Positions 37,453 through 48,359 of a stretch of DNA of 64,000 nt are shown here, piece after piece; the first letter of the stretch is position 1, and each line of letters starts with the position of its first letter. The stretch spans positions 78,030,945 to 78,094,944 of the forward strand of contig CM075855.1 in the NCBI GenBank assembly GCA_037975125.1, given 5' to 3'. The translations under genes were made by a program, and so were the position numbers. Below the pieces are notes generated by a model, which saw only the letters and a list, made by a program, of their open reading frames with translations, searched no databases and was not told the DNA's origin. This DNA is from Latrodectus hesperus (Eukaryota; Arthropoda; Arachnida; Araneae; Theridiidae).

Positions 37453-39811
37453 CATTGATTATGAGATAAGAAATAATGGAAGTTTAAATTGCTTCATAAT
37501 TAGATCCGATTTACTGACTCCAATACCTTCATTAGTTAATAAGACAGTTAGGATTAAGATATAATATAGTGTGGAAATATCTGAAAAAATATGAATAAAT
37601 AAAACGCGAAAAAAAATTTAATACTCATACATTTTTTTTAGATTTTTAATGATTATGATACATTATTCAGAAAAAAGAAATTAAAAAATGTATAATAATA
37701 TCTATAAGAATTTTACGACAGGAAACTTCTTCCATTTGTTTCGAAGTAGGAATTCATTTGTAAAAGCAATTTGTGTAGGTTTTTGGAGGAATAATTAACC
37801 AATATAATACAATGCTGATTTTTTTAAAATTTAATATTTGAAACATAAAAAAAAAACATATTCGAAATCAAGTACGACTTGCGAAGCATATAAGTGTATT
37901 TTTGTGAGACCGGCGTTTCCCAATATTTAAGATTAACATGCAAGATTCCCTTAAGAAACCTAAATTAATAACAATTCATGCAGTGACTGACGTCTCCATT
38001 AGCATAGTAATTATTTAACATATGACTTAAGAATTTTCACAGAATATTGTAATATAGAGAGATTTCTTCTCTGCAAAAACATAACAATATCTCTTCCTGA
38101 GTTCTACTACTTTTTCAACACTTTCTTCCTTTCTCTTGAGTTCCGATGAACGATGGAGGAAAGAACAACTGAATCTCATTTCTTTTAGGTATAAAACTAA
38201 ACAAAAAAATAGCAATAGTGCACAAAATAGCCATATTTTATGACAATAGACAATTACAATATAAATAATTACAGAAAAATAAATATATTAAAGATCCTTT
38301 TCATTTATACTCAACTGAGTAACTCATCTACTACCAAGTAATGCAGAAAGACGTCTAACCAGAATAAGCACGGTTTTATCCTATGAAGGTGCGTACAGTG
38401 ATTAAATAAAGTAGACTGTGATACTTTAATATACTAGCAATTTCTCTTCTACCGTTCACCAAAGGTATATATATGCTGCCAATAATCTTAGCCTGTCTCT
38501 GTCATGCACTAGCTCCGGCATCGTTAATTGGTATGCCAAGATTTTGAAATGGCAACCTAAAATGTTTGAAGTTCTGGAATGGGAAGAGCATTTTCTCTCC
38601 TTGTTCCTGTTCCCTCTCTGCCAATTCTACTCACCTTCTTAATTGTCTTGGCTCGTCCTACAGGCAGCTGTGGGATGAAGAGGATCTGATCTATGGGGAT
38701 GTGTCACATCAGAGTATTTTAGACCTAGTTTAAGCTTTCCCATACAAGGAAGATTAGTAACAATACTAACAATTTCAAAGTGCGTTCGATTTTCACAAGT
38801 CTCAAGGGACCATACAGATAGTAAAACTTTGCACCTCATGCCCCAGGTACTCAGACCAATTGAAGCTGCTCCCTTCCCTTTAAAAAGGAAAAGTTTTTGA
38901 GATTTTAAGGGATCCCATTTTATTTTTAGACCTTCTGGTTATTTTTATATTATGGAGATGGTGTAGCTTAGCTACATCATCTGGGATTAGAAACAACAAC
39001 TAAATTTTGCACTTCTTCCAAAACTATGATACAAATTCACATTAATTAGATCACTGTGACCAATTGAATTTTTCAATTTATTTAATACAGTGAATCTCAG
39101 AATTTCAATTGACTTACTAAATTAATTTCATTTTTAGAAAAATGAAAGATAAAAAATAATTTTTGTCTTTATACGTGATTGTTAATATTTTTATAAATAT
39201 TTTATCAAAGTTATTACTTGATCCAAAGGAGATAAAATAATCAAGAACTCGTATACAAGAGGTATTCGATTTTTTCATCTACTCATTTAAATTATAGGAA
39301 TCAAAATTTTAAATTATGAATCTTTTGCGTGAATGGTTTTTCTTCCAAAAGGAACTTCCATATTATGTGCGCAAGCTCCAAACATTCAAAGTAGATAAAA
39401 AATGAAAAACAAAATATTTGAAGAAAAGATAACACACACAAAGATTTTAGAGATAAATTACCTTTTTAGATTGCTTGTCAATAAAATTTGATATAAAAGT
39501 ATTTTTGAAAGATAGAACATTTTTTTCTTCATTTTAATTTTTTAGCCATGAATTAAATATAGTTTGTTAAGTTTATAAGACATTTTATTTTTAATGTATT
39601 TTATTAGAAAAATTAAAATATTATTTCTGTGTAATTAAATTTTATATATATAATAAAACTTTTCTGATTTCAAACAGATATAGAGAAATCAGTGTTGCTA
39701 GGTTTACAAAATAATTTCTAAGTCTTTACACTTTTTAATTAAAAATATGGCCATGCCACTTAATTATATATTTTCATTATTAATGTGTTTCCATTTTATT
39801 ATGTTAATTAT
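36651..39811. other. AT-rich region with unclassified less AT-rich patches
   Basis: Contains a (TA)n tract at 37387-37448. Two patches are less AT-rich and not identified: 36720-36890 (with CCTGAGGCCTTTGCCC and TTGGCCCCGAAAGTG) and 38440-38990, which ends in AAACAACAAC. A 62-codon stretch on the minus strand at 38027-38215 is charged but matches nothing I know. No gene can be supported. Confidence 0.45.
37387..37448. repeat. (TA)n microsatellite
   Basis: A pure TA tract of about 62 bp in AT-rich spacer. Confidence 0.95.
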
Positions 39812-40440
39812 GCAATTTCTTCTTGGTATTGTATTTTCACTAGCGGGTAGAATATATATCTTTATGAAAGGTAATAATTTCAAATAGTTATATTTATATT
39901 AATTTTATCATAAACTTATAAATGTTGCTTTTTTTAATAATATAATTATTAGTAATAAATATACCATAACTTTACCATCTTGTTTATACTTTTTGTTATA
40001 ATATATTTCAAAAAAACTTATTTATACAAGTGAATATAAAAATTACTTTTTTAGCGTAGTTGTAATGAGATTATTAATCATCACATTAATAATATGCACT
40101 CAACTAAATCTTCTGCTCGTTTCCATATGGCACAGCTCATTATAAGACTATTGAAACTTTGGAACTTCATGCATAAATTTTGATCATTTTTATTTTATAA
40201 ATGTATTCAAACATTTGTTAAATAACGTACTTTTGTCTATTTATCTGTTCTTGAATTTTGAAGAAAGAAAAATCAGAATCATCGAAAGCTTAAGCAAACA
40301 CAATTGTATTCTTTCTGAGAATGAATATACAATCTACTCAACCTCCGAAGAAGTCATACATACAGTTGAAAATCACACACCGGGTAATCGAACTACCTTT
40401 GATCATTGAATTGCGATGGAAAAAAATAATAATAAATGTA
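39812..40440 (-). repeat. Dispersed repeat R1, copy 2 (inverted)
   Basis: Reverse complement of 25035-25635 with scattered changes. It begins with about 40 bp that match the terminal repeat of the Tc1-like element at 25592 (GAAAATACAATACCAAGAAG read on the minus strand) but carries no transposase beyond. Confidence 0.85.
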
Positions 40441-41339
40441 ATCGGTGGATAAGTAAAAACTCTTAATAAAGATTGTATTTTTAAAATACAAAGAAAGAAC
40501 TCTGGTCTAAATTTTGCTGTGAGGTTTCTAGCTGTAAGCCATTTTCCTCTGTACTAATTAAAAAATTTTGGTACCTAATGAAGAAGTTGAAGTTGCCTAA
40601 GAGCTGGATAAGACATAGCTTCAAGAGCACACTTATCTAACTCCGTTAAGCTTCCTGAGAATTAGTTAAACATTCAAGAAAAGTTACACAAGATCTTGCA
40701 ATACAAGAGAGAAATACATAGAGATTTTTACAATTCTTAGTGCACCGAGTGTGTGCAATATAAGAATAACATGAGTACTTAATAAAATTTTTAAGAAAAA
40801 AAATCACAGGTGCATTTCATAGGATCAAAGGAAGTACGCCCTGGGTTAGAATTGGGTTTCCATGACAGTGTTAAGGGTAAATTATTTAATCTGTTTATTT
40901 TGCGCATTACTAAATCTTATTTTTATAAATAATTTAACTGAGATACTTTATTGAAGCAGGAAAATTCGCTTAAGTTTTGGTGTTGGTAGAAGTCGTAACT
41001 GATTAATGTCATGTCATAATGTTAAAATTAATGTTTACAAGCAAACATTCGTTTACCAACAAATAATGGGTGGGAGAATTTAAAAGACATAATTTAATTT
41101 AATAGATATTCATTGCTAGAAGTTAACTGTCGTTGGTTTTAGACGAAGTACAGCTCTTGACCTACGAAAGAATTTAGGTTCATACGGGTATAGTTAGGGA
41201 TATTTTGTAGTACCGTGTTTTCTACATTGTATTATTTGCTGTAGTATTTAAATGAAGGCAAGGTGCTTTATAAAGTTGCTAAGGTTAAATATACCGAAGT
41301 CCTTTCTAATTAGGGAATTCCTGAAGTAATACTCCTCTT
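40441..41339. other. AT-rich spacer, nothing recognised
   Basis: No gene or repeat structure identified between R1 copy 2 and R2 copy A. Confidence 0.45.
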
Positions 41340-41934
41340 TCGATGTAATTTTAAGGATGAATTAAAAAGACGAACGATCTATGATCACTCGTCCTCTTTT
41401 AATGCACTGTCTACGACAGACGCACTCCTAGTAAAATTATTTTTAGGCTATTATTCTAAATTATTTTTTAATTAAAAAACTGGTAGATTTTAAAATTGTT
41501 TTTTTCATATATTTAGTTTATTTTTTATACTTTTTATTAATAAAATTTTGGTATTTATATAAAACAATAACGCTAATTGCCCAGTAATATTTTCCATTTG
41601 AATATCTATAAATTTTCAGAAAACCCATGATATTTAGAAAAAGGGCGTGGCCAGTTACCTTAAACGTTATGCAGAAACTGTAGACGGAGTCAAAATTGTA
41701 AGAAACAAATGTTACACACAGAAGAATTAAAATAAACACCGTTATAATAACATATTCAAACCAACTACTAAAGTTTGAGCATATTAAGACTAGTACAGAT
41801 AACGTCAATACTCGTTATCTGTACTAAACCTAATAAATGTGTTAGAAAATGGAGCGTGGTTCATGATATTAGAAATGACGGAGCGAAGTGGGAGGGGTAA
41901 TTGGAGAAGTACGACGCAATAAAATCACACGAAG
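41340..41934 (+). repeat. Dispersed repeat R2, copy A
   Basis: Shares with 57340-57890, in the same orientation, blocks such as AAAAAGGGCGTGGCCAG / AAAAAGGGGAGTGGCCAG, CGTTATCTGTA followed by ACCTAAT, and ATAAATGTG with the downstream GGAGC. A shorter relative lies at 56420-56600. The class is unknown; no coding is visible. The BEL element interrupts it at 41934. Confidence 0.75.
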
Positions 41935-42298
41935 TGTTGGAAATCATGGCGATCATCAAGGAAGTAATATAACTCTCTCTTCGCGTGTTGAGCACTTGAT
42001 GACGTCATGTTACGATCCCATACTCTCACGCGAAAAAATGTAAACAGAAAACTTTTATGCTTTGAGCCGTAGGGAATGCATATGCGTGCGCAGCGAAATA
42101 ACTTTTTGTGAATATATATATGTATGTCCTCCTGTAATGATTTTTAATAATAAATAGATAATAGAAATTAGAGAATGTTTCTTTGATTATGTGTCTAAAT
42201 GGAATGGCACCTGAAAAAGAATCCCGGAACGAATTAAGGTAAGAGTAAATTTTCACTTACCACTTCGAATTCTTTTGGTAATTGTATTGTTACCGAAA
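41935..42298 (+). repeat. BEL 5' LTR
   Basis: 364 bp, with a duplicated-looking CRE-like TGATGACGTCA palindrome near 41996-42007, a possible promoter element. The primer-binding site follows after two bases. Confidence 0.92.
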
Positions 42299-42413
42299 TT
42301 TGGCATCACTGCCGGGATTCGATTATTATTATTTGAATTATTTAAGAATTAGATAAGAATTTTGAATTAGATATGGATGTTGAATTAACAACATTCGTAA
42401 ATTAACAACACCG

Positions 42414-43880
42414 ATGAGAACTAATTTCTCTAAAGCATTAAATAAAGCTTTGAAAATATTATAAAATAAGGAGGAGGACATAGATATAATAGAAACACAA
42501 ATTGTTCTTTTAGAACAGAAGTATGATAATTTAAAAGAATTCGATAGAAAGATTTTAATGATTTTACAAGACGATAAAAGTTGCACGCAAGAGAGTTTCG
42601 ATACTGAATTTGAAGCAATAACTGCTTATGTAGATAGGTTCTTAGAAACCGCTACGAAACTAAAGAGACGATTGAATATTTTGAATAAACCGAAAGCAGA
42701 AAATCTGACACTAAAGAATTCTTTCGAAAATGTTAATTACCCCCGGAAATTTAAATTGCCAGAATTAGAATTAAAACAGTCAACGGTAATATTATAGATT
42801 GGCTCCAATATTGGGGTCAGTTCAAAAAGATACACGAAGATTTAGATATTGAGGATGATGATAAATTACAATATTTAATTCAATCAGCAGTTAAAAATTC
42901 CCCTGCCTGACAGTTAGTAGAATCCTTTCCCCCTTCGGGAAGGAATTATGAAGAAGTTGTAAAGTGTTTGAAGCAGCGTTTTGGAAGAGAAGATTTGTTG
43001 ATTGAAGTCTACATAAGAGAGCTACTTGCTGTAGTAATAAATAACTCGAATCCTCAGGGTCAAAAATATTCACTTGTTAGACTGTATGACACTCTGGAAG
43101 GTCAATTGAGGTCACCTAGATCTTTAGGTGTTGCTCAGGATAGTTTTTCAGCTATTTTATTATATCCTGAGTCTTGCTTGCCTATCGATTTATTAAAAAT
43201 ATATGAACGCACTCATAGTGAATTAGTCACCAACGAAATTATACTGGTAACGATAGACGAACCCACCTCTTAAGTTTCCTTAAAAGAGAAATTGAGTCGG
43301 AACAGAAACTGGGAATTGCGCGCTCTCCTTTTAGTTTCGAAAATATTAACAAAAAATCGTTGCCCCCTTCCGCGAGGAGAAAAGCTTCCGCCGCTGATTT
43401 ATTGAATAGCGCTAGACGAAACACGTGTGGGGTCGACTCGGAGGTCAGTAAGTGTGCATTTTGTAGTAAATCTCATATAAGTCAGGATTGTAGATATGCT
43501 TTGAGTCTGCCGTATGAAACAAAGAAAGAAATAATTTTAAAAAAGGGCATTTGTTTTCGATGTTTAATGTTTAAACCCAGACATATTGCGCGTAATTGTA
43601 AAAATAAAATTAGTTGCGCGAAATGCCATGGACAGCATTTATTTGCAATGTGTAAAATGAATGAAGAATTTCATGAAAATAAAAATAATGAAAAGGCGTT
43701 AGAAGAAAATACTGCTGCGGAAAGTTCTTTAACTAATGCTACACGTATGCGACAAGTTTATTTACAAACTTTAGTAGTTCGAATTCGCAGTATAACAATA
43801 AAAATAAATTTATTCGGGTTCTCACTGATACAGGTTCGCAGCGATCTTATATTTCGAAATATGATGCAAAATTTATGAAA
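42414..43880 (+). pseudogene. gag: BEL/Pao gag with zinc knuckles, broken
   Basis: An ATG at 42414 opens a frame that meets a stop near 42463 and resumes in frame to 42797. A DUF1759-like region follows (WLQYWGQFKKIHEDL near 42802-42845, then LKQRFGREDLLIEVYIREL near 42970-43027). From 43360 a frame carries three cysteine-rich knuckles: CAFCSKSHISQDC, CFRCLMFKPRHIARNC and CAKCHGQHLFAMC (43455-43660). Gag forms particles and binds RNA. At least three frame changes and internal stops break it. Confidence 0.85.
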
Positions 43881-44069
43881 TATGATGTTATTAATGAAGA
43901 ATCTATTTTACATTGTTTATTTGGAGGAATTGAAAGAACTGAAAAACATAAAAAATATTTGGTTCACTTAAGTAATGTTGATAATAGCTATCATTGTAAT
44001 TTTGAGGTACTGGATCAAGAAATAATTTGTTCTAATATTTCTAGAGTAATATTGTCCCCTTATTTATAA
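43810..44069 (+). pseudogene. BEL/Pao aspartic protease region
   Basis: A retropepsin motif LTDTGSQRSYISK has its catalytic Asp codon at 43827-43829, in the frame that runs to a stop at 44069. It overlaps the end of the gag knuckle frame by a shift. Pao-type proteases normally lie exactly here, between the knuckles and RT. The stretch from 44070 to 44518 is interrupted by several stops. Confidence 0.8.
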
Positions 44070-44518
44070 GAACTTAACTCTCATAAAATATTTTTAACTG
44101 ATACTATGCATATGTTTGATGATCAGTTTTCTCCCTTAGAAATTCATTTGTTAATTGGGGCTGATATCGCTGGCAAGCTGCTCAGTGGGGTGATAAAAAC
44201 AACTTAGATCAGGATTGGTTTGTGTAGAAACTATAGTAGGTTGGACTTTGATGGGAAAAGCAGAGAAATAGAAAATCAGGACAGTACAAATTCTGTTTTA
44301 TCTTGTCATGTTACTGATGCTAATATCTCAGATTTATGGAATGCAGATACGCTAGATCTAACTTCCATAAATCTGAGATAGGTATAAAGGATCCAACCGA
44401 AAGAAAAACTAGAGAAGAATTAGAACAATCACCAAAGGAGTATTTTTTCCGAACAGTCACTAGGGACTCAGATTGAAGGTACAAAATTCGATTACACTGG
44501 TTAGAAGGACATCCCCCT

Positions 44519-47200
44519 TTGACAAATTGTAAGGACATTTCTGAGAAAAGACTTGTAAATTGTGTCAAGTCCTTAAAGAAGTTAGACAAGATTGCAGAAT
44601 ATGAAAGTATTTTTAAGGACTGGTTGGAACAAGGTATAATAGAAGAAGTGGGTAGCTCGGATCCTGAACACTATTTGCCCCATAGGCCTGTTTCCAAAGC
44701 AAACGCAACAACGATAGTCAGGCCAGTATTCGATGGCTCTGCAAGAGATAAAAATTCGCCTTCAATCAATGATTGTTTAGAAAAACATCCCAATTTGGTG
44801 GAATTAATACCTTCTGTCCCAAATAGATTTAGAATAGGAAAATATGGAATGGTTGCTGATATTGAAAAGGCGTTTTTACAGATTGGGCTTCATGAGCATG
44901 ATAGACCATATATAAAGTTTTTGTGGTGGCAAAATGGAAAGAAAGATCAGTTAAGAATTTTTCAGCATCCAAGGGTAGTTTTTGGGATTTCTTCAAGTCC
45001 TTTTTTGTTAGCAGTTAGTTTAGAATTTCATTTGAATAATCTTCCTATTGAATACAAAGAAACTGCTCAAAAACATTTGAAATCCTTTTATGTAGACAAT
45101 TGTGTTCACAGTGTGAATAGTGAAAAGGAATTAGTGAAATTTATTCAGGAATCCCAAGAAATTCTTAGAACAGCAAAATTTAATTTACGAGGGTGGGAGC
45201 ATACCCTTTTCGAAACAAGTGAATCTGACTTAATAGAAAACAAAACTGTTCCAGTTTTGGGTTTAAAATGGGAAAACAGAAATGATACCTTGTCTGTTGA
45301 TTTGAGAGATTTTGATCCCATTTTAGAAGATCAACCAGTTACTAAAAGGATTATTTTATCAACTGTTCACAAAATTTTTGATCCCATTGGATACACTTGT
45401 CCCATAACTTTGATACCAAAACTGATGTTACAGGAATGCTGGAAAATGAAATTATCTTGGGATTCTGATTTGCCACCTTGGATGGTAAAGAAATTTATAA
45501 AGTGGAAAAATCAACTGAAAACTCTAAATGACATTTCAATACCAAGATGCTTGGACAAAAATGAAGGAAATGGAAATATAACCTTCCACGTCTTTTGCGA
45601 TGCATCAGAAAAGGCGTATGCTGCGTGTATATTTTTAAGGAGTGAAGGAGAAAATTCTACAGATTGTCAACTGATACAAGCTAGGTCAAGAGTTGCTCCC
45701 ATTAAATCCATATCAGTATCTAGGCTAGAACTTCTAGCATGCAATATAGGAGCAAGACTTTGTCAATCTGTGAAAGAGAGCTTAGGAATGGAGAAAGTGA
45801 CTACACAATATTGGTCTGATTCCAGTAATGCTTTATACTGGATTAAAAAGAATGAAAACTGGGCTACTTTTGTTTTCAATCGTGTCAAAGAAATTCGTCT
45901 TTTGAGTGATCCAGAGGATTGGCATCACATTTCTGGACAACTAAATCCAGCTGATTTACCATCTCGAGGATGTAGCGTTGAAAACTTAGCCAAGTCTAAT
46001 TGGTGGCTTGGACCTGCTTGGATTAAAAATCCTCCTGAAGAATGGCCCAAATCCGATATTTTCCCCGACGAAGGGATTATTAATGTTGAAAGAAGAAAAA
46101 CAGTTGTTAGTGTTACCAATACAGAAAAAGAAGAAAAAATTTACAACCTTTTCTCCTATTATCCTAAATTTCTCTTGGTTGTATCATGGATTTATAGATT
46201 TTTTGATAATTGTAGGGTAAAAAAGAATTTTAGGAAATTTGGAAATATAACTGTAGAAGAAAGAAATAGATCTGAGATTTCATTATTAAAGTTAACGCAG
46301 CGAGAGTCTTTCACAGGACCACAAGATAAAAGGCTTCAACAGTTTCAAATTTTTGTTGATGAAAATAATCTTTTCCGAATTAAGACAAGACTCTCATTGA
46401 AAGAAGATTTAGATAATTTTAAATTTCCTGTTGTCTTACCTAGTGAACATCCAATTGTTGAAAAACTAATACGATGGAAACACTATTCTCTTGGTCATGC
46501 AGGAATTCAGATAGTAATGACATATCTGAGAGAAGAATTCTGGATATTGAAATATAGGAAAACTGTACGCAAGGTTATCAGAAATTGCTTTACTTGCAGA
46601 AAATTTGATTCACGTTCAGTAGAAACTCCAACAGCTCCATTACCAATAGATCGTTTCAGAGCGGCTTCGGTGTTTGAAATAATTGGAATTGACTTTGCTG
46701 GACCACTCTTCCTCAAAGGAAACCAGAAATCTTGGATTGTAATTTATACTTGTGCTGTATTTAGATCAATTCATTTAGAATTGGCTACTTCTCTATCCAC
46801 GGAACAATTTTTGCGGTCATTCCGGAGATTTATAGCACGACGAGGAAGACCAGCTATTGTCTACTCAGATAATGGGACAAACTTTGTTGGAGCGAGCAAT
46901 CTTCTCAAAAGAATTAACTGGGATGCAGTAGAGAAATACAGCGCTGTCAACAAAATTAATTGGAAGTTTATTCCGCCATCTGCACCATGGTGGGGTGGCT
47001 TCTGGGAACGTTTGATTGGAGTAATCAAGAGAATACTTCGGAAAGTTTTGGGACAAACGTCTCTCAATTTTGAAGAATTGAACACTGTTTTATGCGATTG
47101 TGAAGGTGTCGTTAATGGACGACCTCTCACATATCTGAGTGAACATCCAAATGACCTAGAATCTCTTATTCCCAATATGTTTTTGCAGGAGTTCAAATAA
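44519..47200 (+). CDS. pol: BEL/Pao pol: RT, RNase H, integrase (893 codons open)
   Basis: The longest real open frame in the window. Order from the N-terminus: RT with PVFDGSARDKNSPSINDCL (about 75 residues in), VADIEKAFLQI with a catalytic Asp, and YVDNCVHS, where the second Asp of YVDD is Asn, a variant known in many Pao elements. RNase H has VFCDASEKAYAA and a YWSDSSNALYWI block. Integrase has the zinc motif (LGHAGIQIV ... CFTCRKF), then IGIDFAGPL, YSDNGTNFVGA and WERLIGVIKRILRK, giving D, D and E. The visible start codon is not the true start, because pol is normally made with gag. A TAA at 47198-47200 cuts off the last domain. Confidence 0.92.
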   Translation: MTNCKDISEKRLVNCVKSLKKLDKIAEYESIFKDWLEQGIIEEVGSSDPEHYLPHRPVSKANATTIVRPVFDGSARDKNSPSINDCLEKHPNLVELIPSVPNRFRIGKYGMVADIEKAFLQIGLHEHDRPYIKFLWWQNGKKDQLRIFQHPRVVFGISSSPFLLAVSLEFHLNNLPIEYKETAQKHLKSFYVDNCVHSVNSEKELVKFIQESQEILRTAKFNLRGWEHTLFETSESDLIENKTVPVLGLKWENRNDTLSVDLRDFDPILEDQPVTKRIILSTVHKIFDPIGYTCPITLIPKLMLQECWKMKLSWDSDLPPWMVKKFIKWKNQLKTLNDISIPRCLDKNEGNGNITFHVFCDASEKAYAACIFLRSEGENSTDCQLIQARSRVAPIKSISVSRLELLACNIGARLCQSVKESLGMEKVTTQYWSDSSNALYWIKKNENWATFVFNRVKEIRLLSDPEDWHHISGQLNPADLPSRGCSVENLAKSNWWLGPAWIKNPPEEWPKSDIFPDEGIINVERRKTVVSVTNTEKEEKIYNLFSYYPKFLLVVSWIYRFFDNCRVKKNFRKFGNITVEERNRSEISLLKLTQRESFTGPQDKRLQQFQIFVDENNLFRIKTRLSLKEDLDNFKFPVVLPSEHPIVEKLIRWKHYSLGHAGIQIVMTYLREEFWILKYRKTVRKVIRNCFTCRKFDSRSVETPTAPLPIDRFRAASVFEIIGIDFAGPLFLKGNQKSWIVIYTCAVFRSIHLELATSLSTEQFLRSFRRFIARRGRPAIVYSDNGTNFVGASNLLKRINWDAVEKYSAVNKINWKFIPPSAPWWGGFWERLIGVIKRILRKVLGQTSLNFEELNTVLCDCEGVVNGRPLTYLSEHPNDLESLIPNMFLQEFK

Positions 47201-47599
47201 ACTGGCACACCTGACCTAGACCTCTTGGATAGTGAATCTTTAAATAAAATGTATGTCTATCGTCAGAGACTATGGCAGGACCTTCGAAAACGATTTCGCT
47301 CTGAATACTTGGGACAACTAAGGCAGTTTGAAAGAAAAGTACGAAGCTCACCACCCAATAAGATAGGAGATGTTGTTTTGATATCCTGTGAAAACATGAA
47401 AAAGCTGGATTGGTCTTTAGGAAAAGTGATCGAAGTCTTTCCATCACCAGATGGGAATATTAGACTTGTCAAATTGAAGACTAAAAATGGAGTAGTTCTA
47501 CGTCCAGTGCTAAGACTATATCCTCTAGAAGTTGGTGAGAATGAAAAAGAAGTGTTCCAAGAAAATGAAACATCTGCAAAAAAGATTACCATGCTCTAA
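47201..47599 (+). pseudogene. BEL/Pao DUF5641 C-terminal domain, separated by one stop
   Basis: In the same frame as pol after the TAA at 47198-47200: VYRQRLWQDLRKRFRSEYL, GDVVLI, WSLGKVIEVFPSPDGNIR and VLRPVLRLYPLE. This is the DUF5641 domain found at the end of Pao polyproteins after integrase. One stop codon is the only visible break between the two parts. Confidence 0.9.
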
Positions 47600-47993
47600 T
47601 AATAGTGAAAGTAAAAAGGATCCTCTCGACAAGGCTGATGAACAAACCTCTCGAAATGGTAGGAGGTTGAAACAGGTAAAAAGACTTGTGTTGTAAAATT
47701 GAACTTTTCTTTAGAGCAAGAACTTTTTATCTTTGGACTTTATGTAACATCTTAAGAACTTTATTTCAGAACTTTAAGATTTAATGTTAAGAAAAATTTT
47801 TGTATTTTTAATTAATTTTATTGATAATTGAAATTTGTTATTTTGATATTTTTTAAGTGTTTTGATATTTCAAGTGTGTATTGATTTATTTTTGATACTT
47901 ATTAATTTGTATTATGATAATGAGAATTTTCTTAGATTTTAGTTTGAATATTTTGTTTGAGTTTTCTGAGAACTAAACTCAAAGGTGGGAGGA

Positions 47994-48359
47994 TGTTGGA
48001 AATCTTGGCGATCATCAAGGAAGTAATGTAACCCTCTTTGCCTGTTGAGCACTTGATGACGTCATGTTACGATCCCATACTCTCACGCGAAAAAATGTAA
48101 ACAGAAAACTTTTATGCTTTGAGCCGTAGGGAATGCATATGCGTGCGCAGCGAAATAACTTTTTGTAAATATATATATATATTTATGTCCTCCTATAATG
48201 ATTTTTAATAATAAATAGATAATAGAAATTAGAGAATGTTTATTTGATTATGTGTCTAAATGGAATGGCACCTGAAAAAGAATACCGGGATGAATTAAGG
48301 TAAGAGTAAATTTTCACTTACCACTTCGAATTCTTTTGGTAATTGTATTGTTACCGAAA
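47994..48359 (+). repeat. BEL 3' LTR
   Basis: 366 bp, also with TTGATGACGTCATG near 48055-48066. Differences from the 5' LTR are mostly single bases and a slightly longer TA run. Confidence 0.92.

Larger units (their letters stand above)
41935..48359 (+). mobile_element. BEL/Pao LTR retrotransposon, nearly complete (6.4 kb)
   Basis: Two LTRs (41935-42298, 364 bp; 47994-48359, 366 bp) start TGTTGGAAATC and end GTTACCGAAA. By eye they differ at only about a dozen places. A primer-binding site TGGCATCACTGCCGGGATTC starts at 42301 and includes the complement of a tRNA T arm; I cannot assign the tRNA. A purine tract AAAGGTGGGAGGA precedes the right LTR. Proposed target duplication is CGAAG (41930-41934) and CAAAG (48360-48364). 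gag, protease, RT, RNase H and integrase follow in Pao/BEL order. Recent by LTR similarity but disabled by stops in gag and near the end of pol. Confidence 0.93.

Noticed and set aside
38027..38215. Possible charged exon (SSELKRKEESVEKVVELRKR) on the minus strand
   Set aside because: No family similarity, no clear paired splice sites and no link to RASEF EF-hands.
46861..47592. Minus-strand open frames opposite BEL integrase and DUF5641
   Set aside because: Antisense shadows of the pol gene without any domain similarity.
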